From Streptomyces endocoffeicus (GTDB lineage Bacteria > Actinomycetota > Actinomycetes > Streptomycetales > Streptomycetaceae), in contig NZ_JAERRG010000019.1 in assembly GCF_016741935.1 (NCBI RefSeq), positions 1-64,000 on the forward strand: a stretch of 64,000 nt of DNA, read 5' to 3'. This document shows positions 32,081-40,742 of the stretch, one piece after another. The translations under genes and the position numbers were made by a program. Position 1 is the stretch's first letter; each line of letters opens with the position of its first letter. The notes below the pieces were generated by a model that was given only the letters and a program-made list of their open reading frames with translations, had not been told where the DNA came from and searched no databases.

Positions 32081-32821
32081 ATGGACCAGCCCGAATGCTT
32101 CGTCGTGTCCTGCTCGCGCACACCTCAGCAGGTGGCGCGGTTACGTCGCCTTGGAGCGGCGCATCTCAGATTGTGGGGGCTCCACGACTGTGTTGAGACG
32201 GCGAAGCTACTTATCAGCGAGCTTGTCACCAATGCAGTTCGGTATGGAGAGGCGGATGAGATCGGCTTCTCCGTTTCCCGCTGGAGGAACGAACTCCGCA
32301 TCGAGGTGAGTGACGGCAGTCCTGGCCACCCCATGGTCAAACGACCGAACCCGGGAGAGGAAAGCGGCCGCGGGATGCTTATCATCGACGCCCTTGCCAA
32401 GAATTGGGGTACCAGCCTGGATGGCACCCTCACCTGGTGCACTATCGCCGCGCCGGACCCCATCGCGATGTCGCCGGGGTTCTGGTGCGAGTGGCGCTCG
32501 GGTGACGGAACACGGCTCGCCTCGAACGCATCGCCGTCGCCGGACTCGGCGATCCACTGGGCCCGCGTTCAAGGGCGCGTCGTCGCGGTCGCTATGGGAG
32601 TACCGGCCGTCGGCTACTTCTGGGACCTGCTGTCCGATGCGTGGCGTGGGCCCGCGGAGGCCCTGGAGCGGGGCGAGGCATTCACGCTTCGCATGACGGC
32701 TGGGCCGTACACCTTCATCTGGCATGCACGCCCTGCGGTCTTCCTGCCGATCGTCGAGAGCACACCGTCCCCTCATGATCCGCAAGGAGCGGTTGTCCTT
32801 CCTCCTCTGCGCCCTTATTGA
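32081..32821 (+). CDS. HATPase-domain (RsbW/anti-sigma-like) protein with TTA codon
   Basis: A 246-residue protein. The first 110 residues are a GHKL ATPase of the anti-sigma-factor kinase type: ISELVTNAVRYG (N-box, Asn51), EVSDGSPGHP (G1-box, Asp78) and SGRGMLIIDALA (G2-box). The C-terminal 130 residues (YFWDLLSDAWRGPAEALERG and so on) form a separate domain I cannot name. Leu21 is encoded by TTA at 32141-32143, so full expression should depend on the bldA tRNA, which in Streptomyces ties a gene to development. Low GC like its divergent partner. Likely partners are the helical-repeat regulator or an anti-anti-sigma factor. Confidence 0.85.
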   Translation: MDQPECFVVSCSRTPQQVARLRRLGAAHLRLWGLHDCVETAKLLISELVTNAVRYGEADEIGFSVSRWRNELRIEVSDGSPGHPMVKRPNPGEESGRGMLIIDALAKNWGTSLDGTLTWCTIAAPDPIAMSPGFWCEWRSGDGTRLASNASPSPDSAIHWARVQGRVVAVAMGVPAVGYFWDLLSDAWRGPAEALERGEAFTLRMTAGPYTFIWHARPAVFLPIVESTPSPHDPQGAVVLPPLRPY

Positions 32822-32883
32822 GTCCGCCCACCGTATGGAGGTTGTCGTGGCCCACACGCCTGCCCCACTCGCCGCGCCCGACG

Positions 32884-34164
32884 TCAGGTCGTGGCCGCGA
32901 CCACCGTGAGGATTGAGCGGACCTGGACGGTGATGGCCTCGCGGTTGTGGACGAAGTCCGGGTCGGTGACCTGGCCCGTGGCGGGGTCGGTGTTGCCCGG
33001 GCCGAACTGGAGGACCGGGGTGTGGAGATGGCCGCCCGGGGCCTTCAGGCCCACCGCGTCGCGCAGCAGGGTGGCGCGGTAGGCGATCTCGTTGGAGAGG
33101 TAGTCGCCGCCGCCGCCCGCGCGGGCCGTCGAGCCGGGGGTCGGGCCGTTCGGCCGGACCACCGGGGTCGTGGCGCCCGCCGGGATCTCGGTGACCTCCG
33201 TGTGGTCGTAGACGGGGGTGGCGCCGGTGTTCGCCGTGACGATCTTCTCGTAGGGGAGGGTGGTCGTCGTCCACTGGGGCTGGGGGTTCGGGGTCGGCAC
33301 ACCGGCCGGGATCGGTACGGTCTCGGTCCGGGAGATGTTCGCGTTGTCGGGGTAGCCGCCCCGCCAGGCGCCGTTGGTGCGCTCGACGTCGAAGCGGCCC
33401 ACTCGGCCCTGGCTGACCGTCATGAACGCGTCCACCCGGCGCGGGCCCGACCGGAAGGCGGGCAGCAGGGTCCGCTCGACCGTGCCGTCCGCGAAGTCCG
33501 TCCAGCGGACGGGGAAGACGGCGGTCTCGACGCGGGCCGGGCCGCTGTCCGTACGGATCGTCGTCCCGTCCAGCGCGAGCGCCGCCGCGCCGGAGGGGTT
33601 GGAGCGGCGGACATCGGCGTCCAGCTGGAACGGGTCGAAGCCGGTGACCACGATGCGCTTGATGTGCTTACCGGCCTTGTCGGCGGGGAGGTCGAGTGAG
33701 TCCTGCCCGCGGGAGGTGCGCTCCAGCGTGGTGAGGAGCGCGGCGCGGCGGGCGTCGGTGAGCGGGAAGCCCGGCTGCCACTGGCCGAGCGCCCGGGTCA
33801 TGCCGAGCCGCGCCCAGTACAGCGGCCGGTCGTCGTCCCGGCTGAGGTCCCCGCCCGCGGGTCCCCGGCCCTGTACGCGGTCCACGGCGCGCTTCCACAG
33901 ATGCCCGCCTTCGTGTGAGATCACTCGCTCGGCCTCGGTGGCGGAGTGCGTCCCCGCCAGTGCGCGGGCGAAGTCCGGCGCCGCGTCGTCGAAACCGCTG
34001 CGGCGCAGGATCTCCTGGGGCGCGGCCTTGTCGAGCCGCTGCTCCTCGACGGTGGGGGTGGCGGTGGTGTCGGCTGCGGCCGTCGTCGGCGCGGCGAGGC
34101 TCAGGGGAGCGGCGGCGAGCAGGGCGGCGCCGAGCAGGGCGAGCCGGGGGCGTATCGGTCTCAT
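32884..34164 (-). CDS. Secreted pyroglutamyl-peptidase-like protein, catalytic Cys replaced by Ser
   Basis: A 426-residue protein with a Sec signal peptide (about 1-31) followed by a helical region and then a domain matching pyroglutamyl peptidase I (family C15): IVVTGFDPFQ..SNPSGAAAL at about 171-195, SQGRVGRFDVERTN with the catalytic-Glu equivalent Glu261, and DYLSNEIAYRAT..GGHLHTP. In true enzymes the middle motif is VCNHLxY; here the Cys position is Ser357 (codon TCC at 33094-33096), and the catalytic His equivalent, His381, keeps the normal 24-residue spacing. Either a serine variant or an inactive binding protein. GAGAGGA precedes the ATG. Confidence 0.8.
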   Translation of the reverse strand: MRPIRPRLALLGAALLAAAPLSLAAPTTAAADTTATPTVEEQRLDKAAPQEILRRSGFDDAAPDFARALAGTHSATEAERVISHEGGHLWKRAVDRVQGRGPAGGDLSRDDDRPLYWARLGMTRALGQWQPGFPLTDARRAALLTTLERTSRGQDSLDLPADKAGKHIKRIVVTGFDPFQLDADVRRSNPSGAAALALDGTTIRTDSGPARVETAVFPVRWTDFADGTVERTLLPAFRSGPRRVDAFMTVSQGRVGRFDVERTNGAWRGGYPDNANISRTETVPIPAGVPTPNPQPQWTTTTLPYEKIVTANTGATPVYDHTEVTEIPAGATTPVVRPNGPTPGSTARAGGGGDYLSNEIAYRATLLRDAVGLKAPGGHLHTPVLQFGPGNTDPATGQVTDPDFVHNREAITVQVRSILTVVAATT

Positions 34165-34254
34165 GCGGGGTCCTCTCGGGTGAGGAGGTGACGGATGACG
34201 GGGGCCGGAGGCTGGGGCTGGGGCCGGGCGCCAGGGGCCCGGGGAAAACGACAA

Positions 34255-34294
34255 CCCCTCCCGTACCGTGCTCTGGAGCACGGTACGGGAGGGG
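34255..34294 (-). terminator. Strong 18-bp hairpin terminator of the galM operon
   Basis: Left arm 34255-34272 (CCCCTCCCGTACCGTGCT) and right arm 34277-34294 are perfectly complementary with a CTGG loop. On the minus strand the hairpin follows galM and is trailed by GTTGTCGTTTTCC, a partial T-rich tail. Confidence 0.95.
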
Positions 34295-34331
34295 AACCGA
34301 TGAGCTGCAGGGCCGCGCGCGGCGGAGCCGC

Positions 34332-35501
34332 TCAGCGGGTCGAGAACGAGTGCACCGTCGTCGACCGGTACGTCTGCCCCGGCCGCAGCACCGTCGAGGG
34401 GAACGACGGCTGGTTCGGCGAGTCCGGGAAGTGCTGGGTCTCCAGGGCGAAGGCGTCGCCCTGCCGGTAGACCCGCCCCGATGTGCCCGCGAACGTGCCG
34501 GTCAGGAAGTTGCCGGTGTAGAACTGCACACCGGGCTCGGTCGTCGCGATCCGCATCACCCGGCCGGACTCGGGCTCGGTCACCGTCAGGAAGTGCTCCG
34601 GACGGCTGGTGATGCCCTTGTCCAGCACGAAGTTGTGGTCGATGCCCTGCCCGTAGAGCACCTGCTGGTGCGCATCCCGGATGTCCCGGCCGATCTCCTT
34701 GGCGCGGCGGAAGTCGAACGGGGTCCCGGCCACCCGGGCGAGCTCGCCGGTGGGGATGAGGGTCTTGTCGACCGGGGTGTAGCGGCTGGCGGCGATCTCC
34801 AGCCGGTGGTCGTAGACGGAGCCGCTGCCCTCCCCGGCCAGGTTGTAGTACGTGTGGTTGGTGAGGTTCACGACCGTCGCCTTGTCGGTCGTGGCCTCGT
34901 AGTCGATGCGGAAGTCGCCCGCCGCCGTGAGCGTGTAGTCCACGCGCACGGTGAGCGTGCCGGGGTAGCCCATCTCGCCGTCGGGGCTCACCCGGCGGAG
35001 GGTGAGCCCCACGTCCGCGCCCTTGCGGAACGGCTCCACGGACCAGACGTGCTTGTCGAAGCCCTTGTCGCCGCCGTGCAGGCTGTTCGGCCCGTCGTTG
35101 ATCGGCAGCTGGTACTTCTTGCCGTCCAGCGTGAAGGTGCCGCGGGCGATGCGGTTGCCGTAGCGGCCGATGAGGGCGCCGAAGTACGGGCTGTCCGCCA
35201 CATAGGAATCCAGGTCGTCGAAGCCGAGCGACACATTGGCGCGGCGGCCGTGGCGGTCGGGGATCTCCAGGGCCTGCACGATGCCGCCGTAGCTGAGCAC
35301 GCGCAGCCGGGTGCGGGCGTTCTCGATCGTCCAGCGGTCGACCTCGGTGCCGTCCGCGAGCGTGCCGAAGTGCTCCTTCACCGCGCCTCCCTTGCCCGCG
35401 GAGTCCCCTCCGCTGTTCGCGTGGGCGGTGCCGGTCGTGGCGGCCGAGGCCGCCAGTCCGGCCGCCGCCGCCGTGATCACCGTGCGTCTGCTCGTGGTCA
35501 T
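34332..35501 (-). CDS. galM: Aldose 1-epimerase, Tat-exported
   Basis: Galactose-mutarotase-family enzyme of about 389 residues that interconverts alpha and beta sugar anomers. The N-terminus MTTSRRTVITAAAAGLAAS is a twin-arginine signal, so it would act outside the membrane, presenting the right anomer to the adjacent sugar importer. Active-site blocks are present: FGALIGRYGNRIARGTF, INDGPNSLHGGDKGFDKHVW, VVNLTNHTYYNLAG (catalytic His) and GIDHNFVLD. A GGAG precedes the chosen ATG; an ATG four codons upstream is also possible. It closes the operon and is followed by a strong terminator. Confidence 0.9.
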   Translation of the reverse strand: MTTSRRTVITAAAAGLAASAATTGTAHANSGGDSAGKGGAVKEHFGTLADGTEVDRWTIENARTRLRVLSYGGIVQALEIPDRHGRRANVSLGFDDLDSYVADSPYFGALIGRYGNRIARGTFTLDGKKYQLPINDGPNSLHGGDKGFDKHVWSVEPFRKGADVGLTLRRVSPDGEMGYPGTLTVRVDYTLTAAGDFRIDYEATTDKATVVNLTNHTYYNLAGEGSGSVYDHRLEIAASRYTPVDKTLIPTGELARVAGTPFDFRRAKEIGRDIRDAHQQVLYGQGIDHNFVLDKGITSRPEHFLTVTEPESGRVMRIATTEPGVQFYTGNFLTGTFAGTSGRVYRQGDAFALETQHFPDSPNQPSFPSTVLRPGQTYRSTTVHSFSTR

Positions 35502-35544
35502 ATGCGGCTCCATAAGGCTAGATCCTTGGGGGACAGCTGATGGG

Positions 35545-36777
35545 TTACGACCCGACCTTGCGCTTGTTCCAGACATCGAAGCCGACCGCGGCCAGCAGCA
35601 CCAGACCCTTGATCACCTGCTGGTAGTCGGTGCCGATGCCGACCAGCGACATACCGTTGTTGAGCACGCCGAGCACCAGACCACCGATGATCGCGCCGAG
35701 CACCGTGCCCACGCCGCCGCTGGCCGAGGCGCCGCCGATGAACGCGGCGGCGATGGCCTCGAGCTCGAAGTTGAGGCCCGCGCTGGGGGTGGCGGAGCCC
35801 AGCCGGGCGGCGAAGACCAGACCGGCGAGGGCGGCCAGCACACCCATGTTGACGAAGACCAGGAAGGTGACGCGCTTGTCCCGGACACCCGACAGCTTGG
35901 CCGCCGGCTGGTTGCCGCCGAGGGCGTACACATGCCGCCCGACCACGGTGTTGCGCATCACGAAACTGAACACGACGAAGAGCACGGCCAGGATCAGCAG
36001 CCCGTACGGCGCGCCGTGCCAGCTGGACAGCGTCATGGTGAACGCCATCACCGCGGCCACGATCGCGGCGCACTTGACGAAGAACAGCCCCAGCGGCACC
36101 ACGTCCAGCTCATAGGCCGCCCGCTGCTGCCGGGCGCGCCACTCCTGCCAGACGGCGGCGGCGCAGACCACGAGGCCGATCACCATCGTGGGGTTGTGGT
36201 ACTCCGTGTACGGGCCCATCTCCGGGATGAAGCCGGTGCTCATCTTCTCGAAGCCGTCGGGGAACGGCGACAGGGACTGACCGTCCAGCAGGATCTGGGT
36301 GCCGCCGCGGAAGGCCAGCATTCCGGCCAGGGTGACGATGAACGACGGAATGCCTATGTAGGCGATCCAGAAGCCCTGCCAGGCCCCGGCCACCGCGCCG
36401 AGCAGCAGACAGAGGACGACCGCGAGGCCCCACGGCATATCGTGTTTGATCATCATGACGCCGGCGGCCGCGCCGATGAAGGCGACCAGTGAGCCGACCG
36501 ACAGATCGATATGCCCCGCGATGATCACGATCATCATGCCGATCGCGAGGATGAGGATATAGCCGTTCTGCTGCACCAGGTTGGTGACGTTCAGCGGCCG
36601 CAGCAGGATGTCGTCCGACCAGATCTGGAAGATGACGATGATCAGGGCGAGCGCGACCAGCATTCCGTACTGCCGCATATTGGACCGCAGGCCCTGCAGC
36701 AGCAGCGTCCCGACGCTGGGCGAGCCCTCGGCCGGCGGTGGGGCCGGGCTCTCGGTCTTCTGGGTGGCCGTGCTCAT
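35545..36777 (-). CDS. Sugar ABC transporter permease, XylH/MmsB/GguB type
   Basis: Multi-spanning permease of 410 residues for a CUT2-type monosaccharide importer. Around ten hydrophobic segments are visible, including NGYILILAIGMMIVIIAGHI, and the family signatures HIDLSVGSLVAF, IPSFIVTLAGMLAFRGG, GRHVYALGGNQPAAKLSGV and FIGGASASGGVGTVLGA. The length is typical of XylH/GguB rather than the shorter RbsC. Its ATG overlaps the stop of the ATPase gene by four bases. Works with the ATPase and ChvE-like binding protein next to it. Confidence 0.94.
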   Translation of the reverse strand: MSTATQKTESPAPPPAEGSPSVGTLLLQGLRSNMRQYGMLVALALIIVIFQIWSDDILLRPLNVTNLVQQNGYILILAIGMMIVIIAGHIDLSVGSLVAFIGAAAGVMMIKHDMPWGLAVVLCLLLGAVAGAWQGFWIAYIGIPSFIVTLAGMLAFRGGTQILLDGQSLSPFPDGFEKMSTGFIPEMGPYTEYHNPTMVIGLVVCAAAVWQEWRARQQRAAYELDVVPLGLFFVKCAAIVAAVMAFTMTLSSWHGAPYGLLILAVLFVVFSFVMRNTVVGRHVYALGGNQPAAKLSGVRDKRVTFLVFVNMGVLAALAGLVFAARLGSATPSAGLNFELEAIAAAFIGGASASGGVGTVLGAIIGGLVLGVLNNGMSLVGIGTDYQQVIKGLVLLAAVGFDVWNKRKVGS

Positions 36778-38336
36778 CCTTCGTCTCCTCTGTCCCTCGT
36801 CATGTGGCGCATCAGAACTTCCTGCGTCGCCTCGGCCCGGGGAACCTCCCCGGTCAGCCGCCCGGCCGCCATCGTGTAGATCCGGTCGCACATCCCCAGC
36901 AGCTCGCCCAGCTCGGAGGAGATGAAGATGACGGCCTTGCCCTGGGCCGCCAGATCGTTGATGACCGTGTAGATCTCGTACTTGGCCCCGACGTCGATGC
37001 CACGGGTGGGCTCGTCGAGGATGAGCACTTCGGGGCCCGCGAAGATCCACTTGCTGAGGACGACCTTCTGCTGGTTGCCGCCGCTGAGCCGGCCGACCGG
37101 CTCGAAGACCGTGGGCGCCTTGATGTTCATGGTGGTGCGGAACCGCTCGGCGACCCGTGACTCCTCGTGCTCGTTGACCACGCCGCGGCGCGCCACCTTG
37201 GTCAGCGAGGAGAGCGAGACATTGCGGCTGATGGTGTCATCGAGGTTGAGCCCGTAGTGCTTGCGGTCCTCGGTGACATACGCGATGCCGTGGTCGATCG
37301 CCTCCGGCACGGTGCGGGTACGGACCTCCTCGCCGTCCCGGAACACCCGGCCGCCCGCGTACCGCCCGTACGCCCGCCCGAAGACGCTCATGGCGAGTTC
37401 GGTGCGGCCGGCGCCCATCAGCCCGGCGATGCCGACGATCTCCCCGCGCCGTACGTTCAGCGACACCCCGTCCACGACCTTGCGCTGCTGGTCGATGGGG
37501 TGGTGGACGGTCCAGTCCTCGACGGCCAGGGCCACCTCGGAGGCGTCCTCGCCCTCGTACGGGGTGCGGTCGGGGAAGCGGTGGTCGAGGTCGCGGCCGA
37601 CCATGCCGCGGATGATGCGGTCCTCGGAGATCTCGGGGTCGGCCTCGGGGGTCTCCCGGACGGTCAGGGTTTCGATGGTCTGGCCGTCGCGCAGGATGGT
37701 GACGGAGTCGGCGACCCGGCGGATCTCATTGAGCTTGTGGGAGATCAGGATGCAGGAAATGCCCTGCGCCTTGAATTCCAGCAGCAGATCGAGGAGCTTT
37801 CCGCTGTCCTCGTCGTTGAGCGCCGCGGTCGGCTCGTCCAGGATGAGCAGCTTCACTTCCTTGGAGAGCGCCTTGGCGATTTCCACCAGCTGCTGTTTAC
37901 CCACGCCGATATCGGTGACGCGGGTCTGCGGAGAATCCGTCAGACCGACCCGCTTGAGCAGTGCGGTGGCGTGTCTGAGGGTTTCGTTCCAGCTGATGAG
38001 GCCGCGCCGGGAGTGCTCATTGCCGAGGAAGATGTTCTCGGCGATGGACAGATAGGGGATCAGCGCCAGTTCCTGATGGATGATGACGATGCCGCGCTGC
38101 TCGCTCGCCCGGATGTCCTTGAAGGCGCTCGCCTCGCCGTCGAAGAGGACCTCGCCGTCGTAGCTGCCGTGCGGATGGACCCCGCTGACCACCTTCATCA
38201 GGGTGGACTTTCCCGCGCCGTTCTCCCCGCAGAGGGCGTGGATCTCACCCTGGCGGACGCGGAGATTGACATCGGAGAGCGCCTTGACACCGGGGAACGT
38301 CTTGGTGATGGAACGCAATTCGAGAATGGTGCTCAT
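36774..38336 (-). CDS. Sugar ABC transporter ATP-binding protein, XylG/MmsA/GguA type
   Basis: Tandem-domain ATPase of 520 residues energising the monosaccharide importer. First domain: Walker A GENGAGKST, signature-like VGKQQLVEIAKAL and Walker B LLILDEPTAAL. Second domain: a degenerate Walker A GLMGAGRTE, signature LSGGNQQKVVLSKW and Walker B VLILDEPTRGID. This two-domain form with a degenerate second P-loop is characteristic of CUT2 importers. It lies between the binding-protein gene (14 bases upstream) and the permease gene (four-base overlap). Confidence 0.95.
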   Translation of the reverse strand: MSTILELRSITKTFPGVKALSDVNLRVRQGEIHALCGENGAGKSTLMKVVSGVHPHGSYDGEVLFDGEASAFKDIRASEQRGIVIIHQELALIPYLSIAENIFLGNEHSRRGLISWNETLRHATALLKRVGLTDSPQTRVTDIGVGKQQLVEIAKALSKEVKLLILDEPTAALNDEDSGKLLDLLLEFKAQGISCILISHKLNEIRRVADSVTILRDGQTIETLTVRETPEADPEISEDRIIRGMVGRDLDHRFPDRTPYEGEDASEVALAVEDWTVHHPIDQQRKVVDGVSLNVRRGEIVGIAGLMGAGRTELAMSVFGRAYGRYAGGRVFRDGEEVRTRTVPEAIDHGIAYVTEDRKHYGLNLDDTISRNVSLSSLTKVARRGVVNEHEESRVAERFRTTMNIKAPTVFEPVGRLSGGNQQKVVLSKWIFAGPEVLILDEPTRGIDVGAKYEIYTVINDLAAQGKAVIFISSELGELLGMCDRIYTMAAGRLTGEVPRAEATQEVLMRHMTRDRGDEG

Positions 38337-38350
38337 AGCCCGGTACCGCC

Positions 38351-39460
38351 CTACTTCAGCTGCGACGCGGTGTAGTAACCCTGGTCGACCAGTACCTGTG
38401 TGTTGGACTTGTCGACGCTGACCGGGTTGAGCAGGAAGGTCGGCACGACCTTTTCACCGTTGTCGTACGACTTGGTGTCGTTGACCGGGGGCTTTCCGCC
38501 GGTCAGCTCCGCCTTCGCCATCGCCACGGTGGCCTTCGCCAGTTTGCGGGTGTCCTTGTAGATGGTCTGCATCTGCTGGCCCCGCAAAATGGACTTCACG
38601 GAGGCGAGCTCGGCGTCCTGACCGGTCACCACCGGGTACGGCTTGGACTTGGAGCCGTAGCCGACCCCCTTGAGCGCCGAGAGGATGCCGATGGACATGC
38701 CGTCGTACGGCGACAGCACGGCGTCGACATCGCGGCTGCTGTACGCCTTGTTGAGCAGGTCCTCCATGCGGTCCTGGGCGGCGCTGCCGCTCCACTTCTC
38801 GGTGTAGAGCTGGTTGAGACTGGTCTGCTTGGAGCGGACGACCAGCTCGCCCTTGTCCATGTACGGCTTGAGCACCTTCATGGCGCCGTTGAAGAAGTAC
38901 TTGGTGTTGTTGTCGTCCGAGGACCCGGCGAACAGCTCGATGGAGAACGGGCCCTTGCGGCCCTTGGAGAGCCCCAGCTTGTCGGCGATGTACTGGCCCT
39001 GGAGCCTGCCGACCTTCTCGTTGTCGAAGGTCGCGTAGTAGTCGACGTTCTTGGTGCCCAGGAGCAGCCGGTCGTAGGAGATCACCGGGATGTTGGCCTC
39101 ATGGGCCTGCTTCAGGACGTCGGAGAGGGCCCCGCCGTTGATCGGCGCGATCACCAGCAGCCGATGGCCCTTGGTGATCATGTTCTCGATCTGGGACACC
39201 TGGGTACGGACGTCGTCCTCGCCGTACTGGAGGTCCGTCTTGTAGCCCGCGGCCTGGAACTGCTTGGCCATGTTCCGGCCGTCGGCGATCCACCGCTCGG
39301 AGGACTTCGTCGGCATCGCGATGCCGATCGTGCCTCCCTTTTCCTTGCTCTTGTACCGGCTGCCGCCGACCGCCTCCTGGCCACAGGCCGTGGCGGTCAG
39401 CGAGAGCGCGAGGAGGCCGGCGCCTATCGCCGCGGCTCGTGCTCCTCTTACCGTGCGCAT
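38351..39460 (-). CDS. ChvE-type multiple-sugar-binding lipoprotein
   Basis: Periplasmic-binding protein of 369 residues for the CUT2 importer. The signal peptide ends in a lipobox (LSLTATAC), giving lipidated Cys26. The mature sequence follows the ChvE/XylF pattern: IGIAMPTKSSERWIADGRNM, NMITKGHRLLVIAPINGGAL, NIPVISYDRLLLGTKNVDYY and PYPVVTGQDAELASVKSIL. ChvE proteins bind several aldoses and sugar acids (galactose, arabinose, xylose and others), which fits the epimerase and sugar-acid enzymes in the same gene cluster. Confidence 0.94.
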   Translation of the reverse strand: MRTVRGARAAAIGAGLLALSLTATACGQEAVGGSRYKSKEKGGTIGIAMPTKSSERWIADGRNMAKQFQAAGYKTDLQYGEDDVRTQVSQIENMITKGHRLLVIAPINGGALSDVLKQAHEANIPVISYDRLLLGTKNVDYYATFDNEKVGRLQGQYIADKLGLSKGRKGPFSIELFAGSSDDNNTKYFFNGAMKVLKPYMDKGELVVRSKQTSLNQLYTEKWSGSAAQDRMEDLLNKAYSSRDVDAVLSPYDGMSIGILSALKGVGYGSKSKPYPVVTGQDAELASVKSILRGQQMQTIYKDTRKLAKATVAMAKAELTGGKPPVNDTKSYDNGEKVVPTFLLNPVSVDKSNTQVLVDQGYYTASQLK

Positions 39461-39493
39461 GGTGTTGGGGTCCTTCCCTGGGGCGTCGTTGCT

Positions 39494-40483
39494 TCAGGAA
39501 CTGGGGAGGTCCGCGTCGGCGGTGAAACGCCGCAGCGGACCCGGCAGCCGGGAGCCGAGCGGGGACATCCCGCCGTCCGCGCCCAGCCGGGTGAGCAGGT
39601 CGAGCACGAGCCGCCCGCGGCGCACCCGCTCACGGGCGCTGCCCAGCGCCACGTCGCGCAGCTGGGCGCCGTACGGGTAGATCCCCGGGGATTTGCTGAG
39701 CCCGAACTTCAGATAGATGGGGGCGCCGCGCCGGATCAGCTCCGCCGCGTCATAGAGCCGCACATAGCCGCCGAGGTCGTCCGGGGCCTCGACATAGAAG
39801 TCCATCGGGGCGCGGGAGACCCGGCGGATCTCGGTGAGGTGCTCCAGCGTCAGGTCCGACGGGATGTTGATGGAGTCGGCCCCGAGCTGCTCGTACACCG
39901 CGAACGAGGCCGGGTTGACCGGGCCGACCAGCGCGGACAGCTTGAAGGTGGTGTCCGCGGGCAGCTCGCCGCTCGCCCGCAGCCGGTTCAGCAGCCACAG
40001 CACCCCCTCGTCGGCCACCAGCAGGCACTTCACGCCCAGCGAGACCGCGCGCAGCGCGTCCTCCACACAACCGGCCACCGCGTCATGGCCACGGGCGCGC
40101 AGCCCCCCGCCGCCGGAGTCGGAGCGGGTGGCGGCGCCGATGTCCCAGGTGCCGCGGGGGCCGGTGAACAGGCACAGCTCGGCGTTCCGCTCGGCGCAGC
40201 ACTCCACCATCTCGGTGATCTCGGCATCGGTGAGCATCCAGACGCCGCTGCCCTGGCTGATCCGGTGGATCGGCACATCCAGCCGCCCGGCCTCCTTGAA
40301 CACGGTGGCCAGCGCCTCCGGGCCCTCGACGGAGGGGACCTCGGTGCGCCAGGTGCCGCCGTCGGGGAAGGTGTGCGCGGAGGCGTCGGCGGGGTCGGGG
40401 GCGGGCGCGGCGTGGCCGAGCGAGGCGAGGGCCGCGTCGGCGGGGCGGCGGGGGCCGGAAGAGGCGGGTGAGGCGGCGGTCAC
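39494..40483 (-). CDS. U32-peptidase-like TIM-barrel protein
   Basis: A 329-residue cytoplasmic protein. The segments WMLTDAEITEMVECCAERNA, GVKCLLVADEGVLWLLNRL, LSALVGPVNPASFAVYEQLG and DSINIPSDLTLEHLTEIRR look like consecutive strands and helices of a TIM barrel, and the overall pattern resembles proteins annotated as U32-family peptidases, but the iron-sulfur/Cys signature of that family is not seen. A GTG with GGGAG six bases upstream is the best start. It lies 33 bases upstream of the ChvE-type gene on the same strand, so it probably belongs to the sugar operon; a sugar-acid or keto-acid enzyme is as likely as a peptidase. Confidence 0.65.
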   Translation of the reverse strand: MTAASPASSGPRRPADAALASLGHAAPAPDPADASAHTFPDGGTWRTEVPSVEGPEALATVFKEAGRLDVPIHRISQGSGVWMLTDAEITEMVECCAERNAELCLFTGPRGTWDIGAATRSDSGGGGLRARGHDAVAGCVEDALRAVSLGVKCLLVADEGVLWLLNRLRASGELPADTTFKLSALVGPVNPASFAVYEQLGADSINIPSDLTLEHLTEIRRVSRAPMDFYVEAPDDLGGYVRLYDAAELIRRGAPIYLKFGLSKSPGIYPYGAQLRDVALGSARERVRRGRLVLDLLTRLGADGGMSPLGSRLPGPLRRFTADADLPSS

Positions 40484-40657
40484 GGTGCTCCCTGTGGAGT
40501 GATGGCCGGTGGTTCGGCGTCCGGCTGGTGCTGCCCTGGACATCGTTGTCCGGGTGGGGCTGGGGTGATGACTAGAGACGGTCGGGAGAACTGGTGTGAT
40601 GACTGGAGTCGGGTCCGAAAGGCTGGTGGGACGACCGGAGTCGGGGGCGGGAGGCTT

Positions 40658-40732
40658 GACGCGGCGAGGTTTGACGCGGCGGGGTTTGACGCGGCGGGGT
40701 TCGGCACGGCGGGGTTTGGCACGGCGAGGTCT
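40658..40732. repeat. 15-bp tandem repeat, five units, after the dehydrogenase stop
   Basis: Units at 40658, 40673, 40688, 40703 and 40718 vary on GACGCGGCGGGGTTT. On the minus strand they begin ten bases after the dehydrogenase stop codon. The rest of the 259-bp gap (40484-40742) holds weaker GTGATGACTGGAGTCGG duplications and no gene. Confidence 0.9.
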
Positions 40733-40742
40733 CACACATGCG

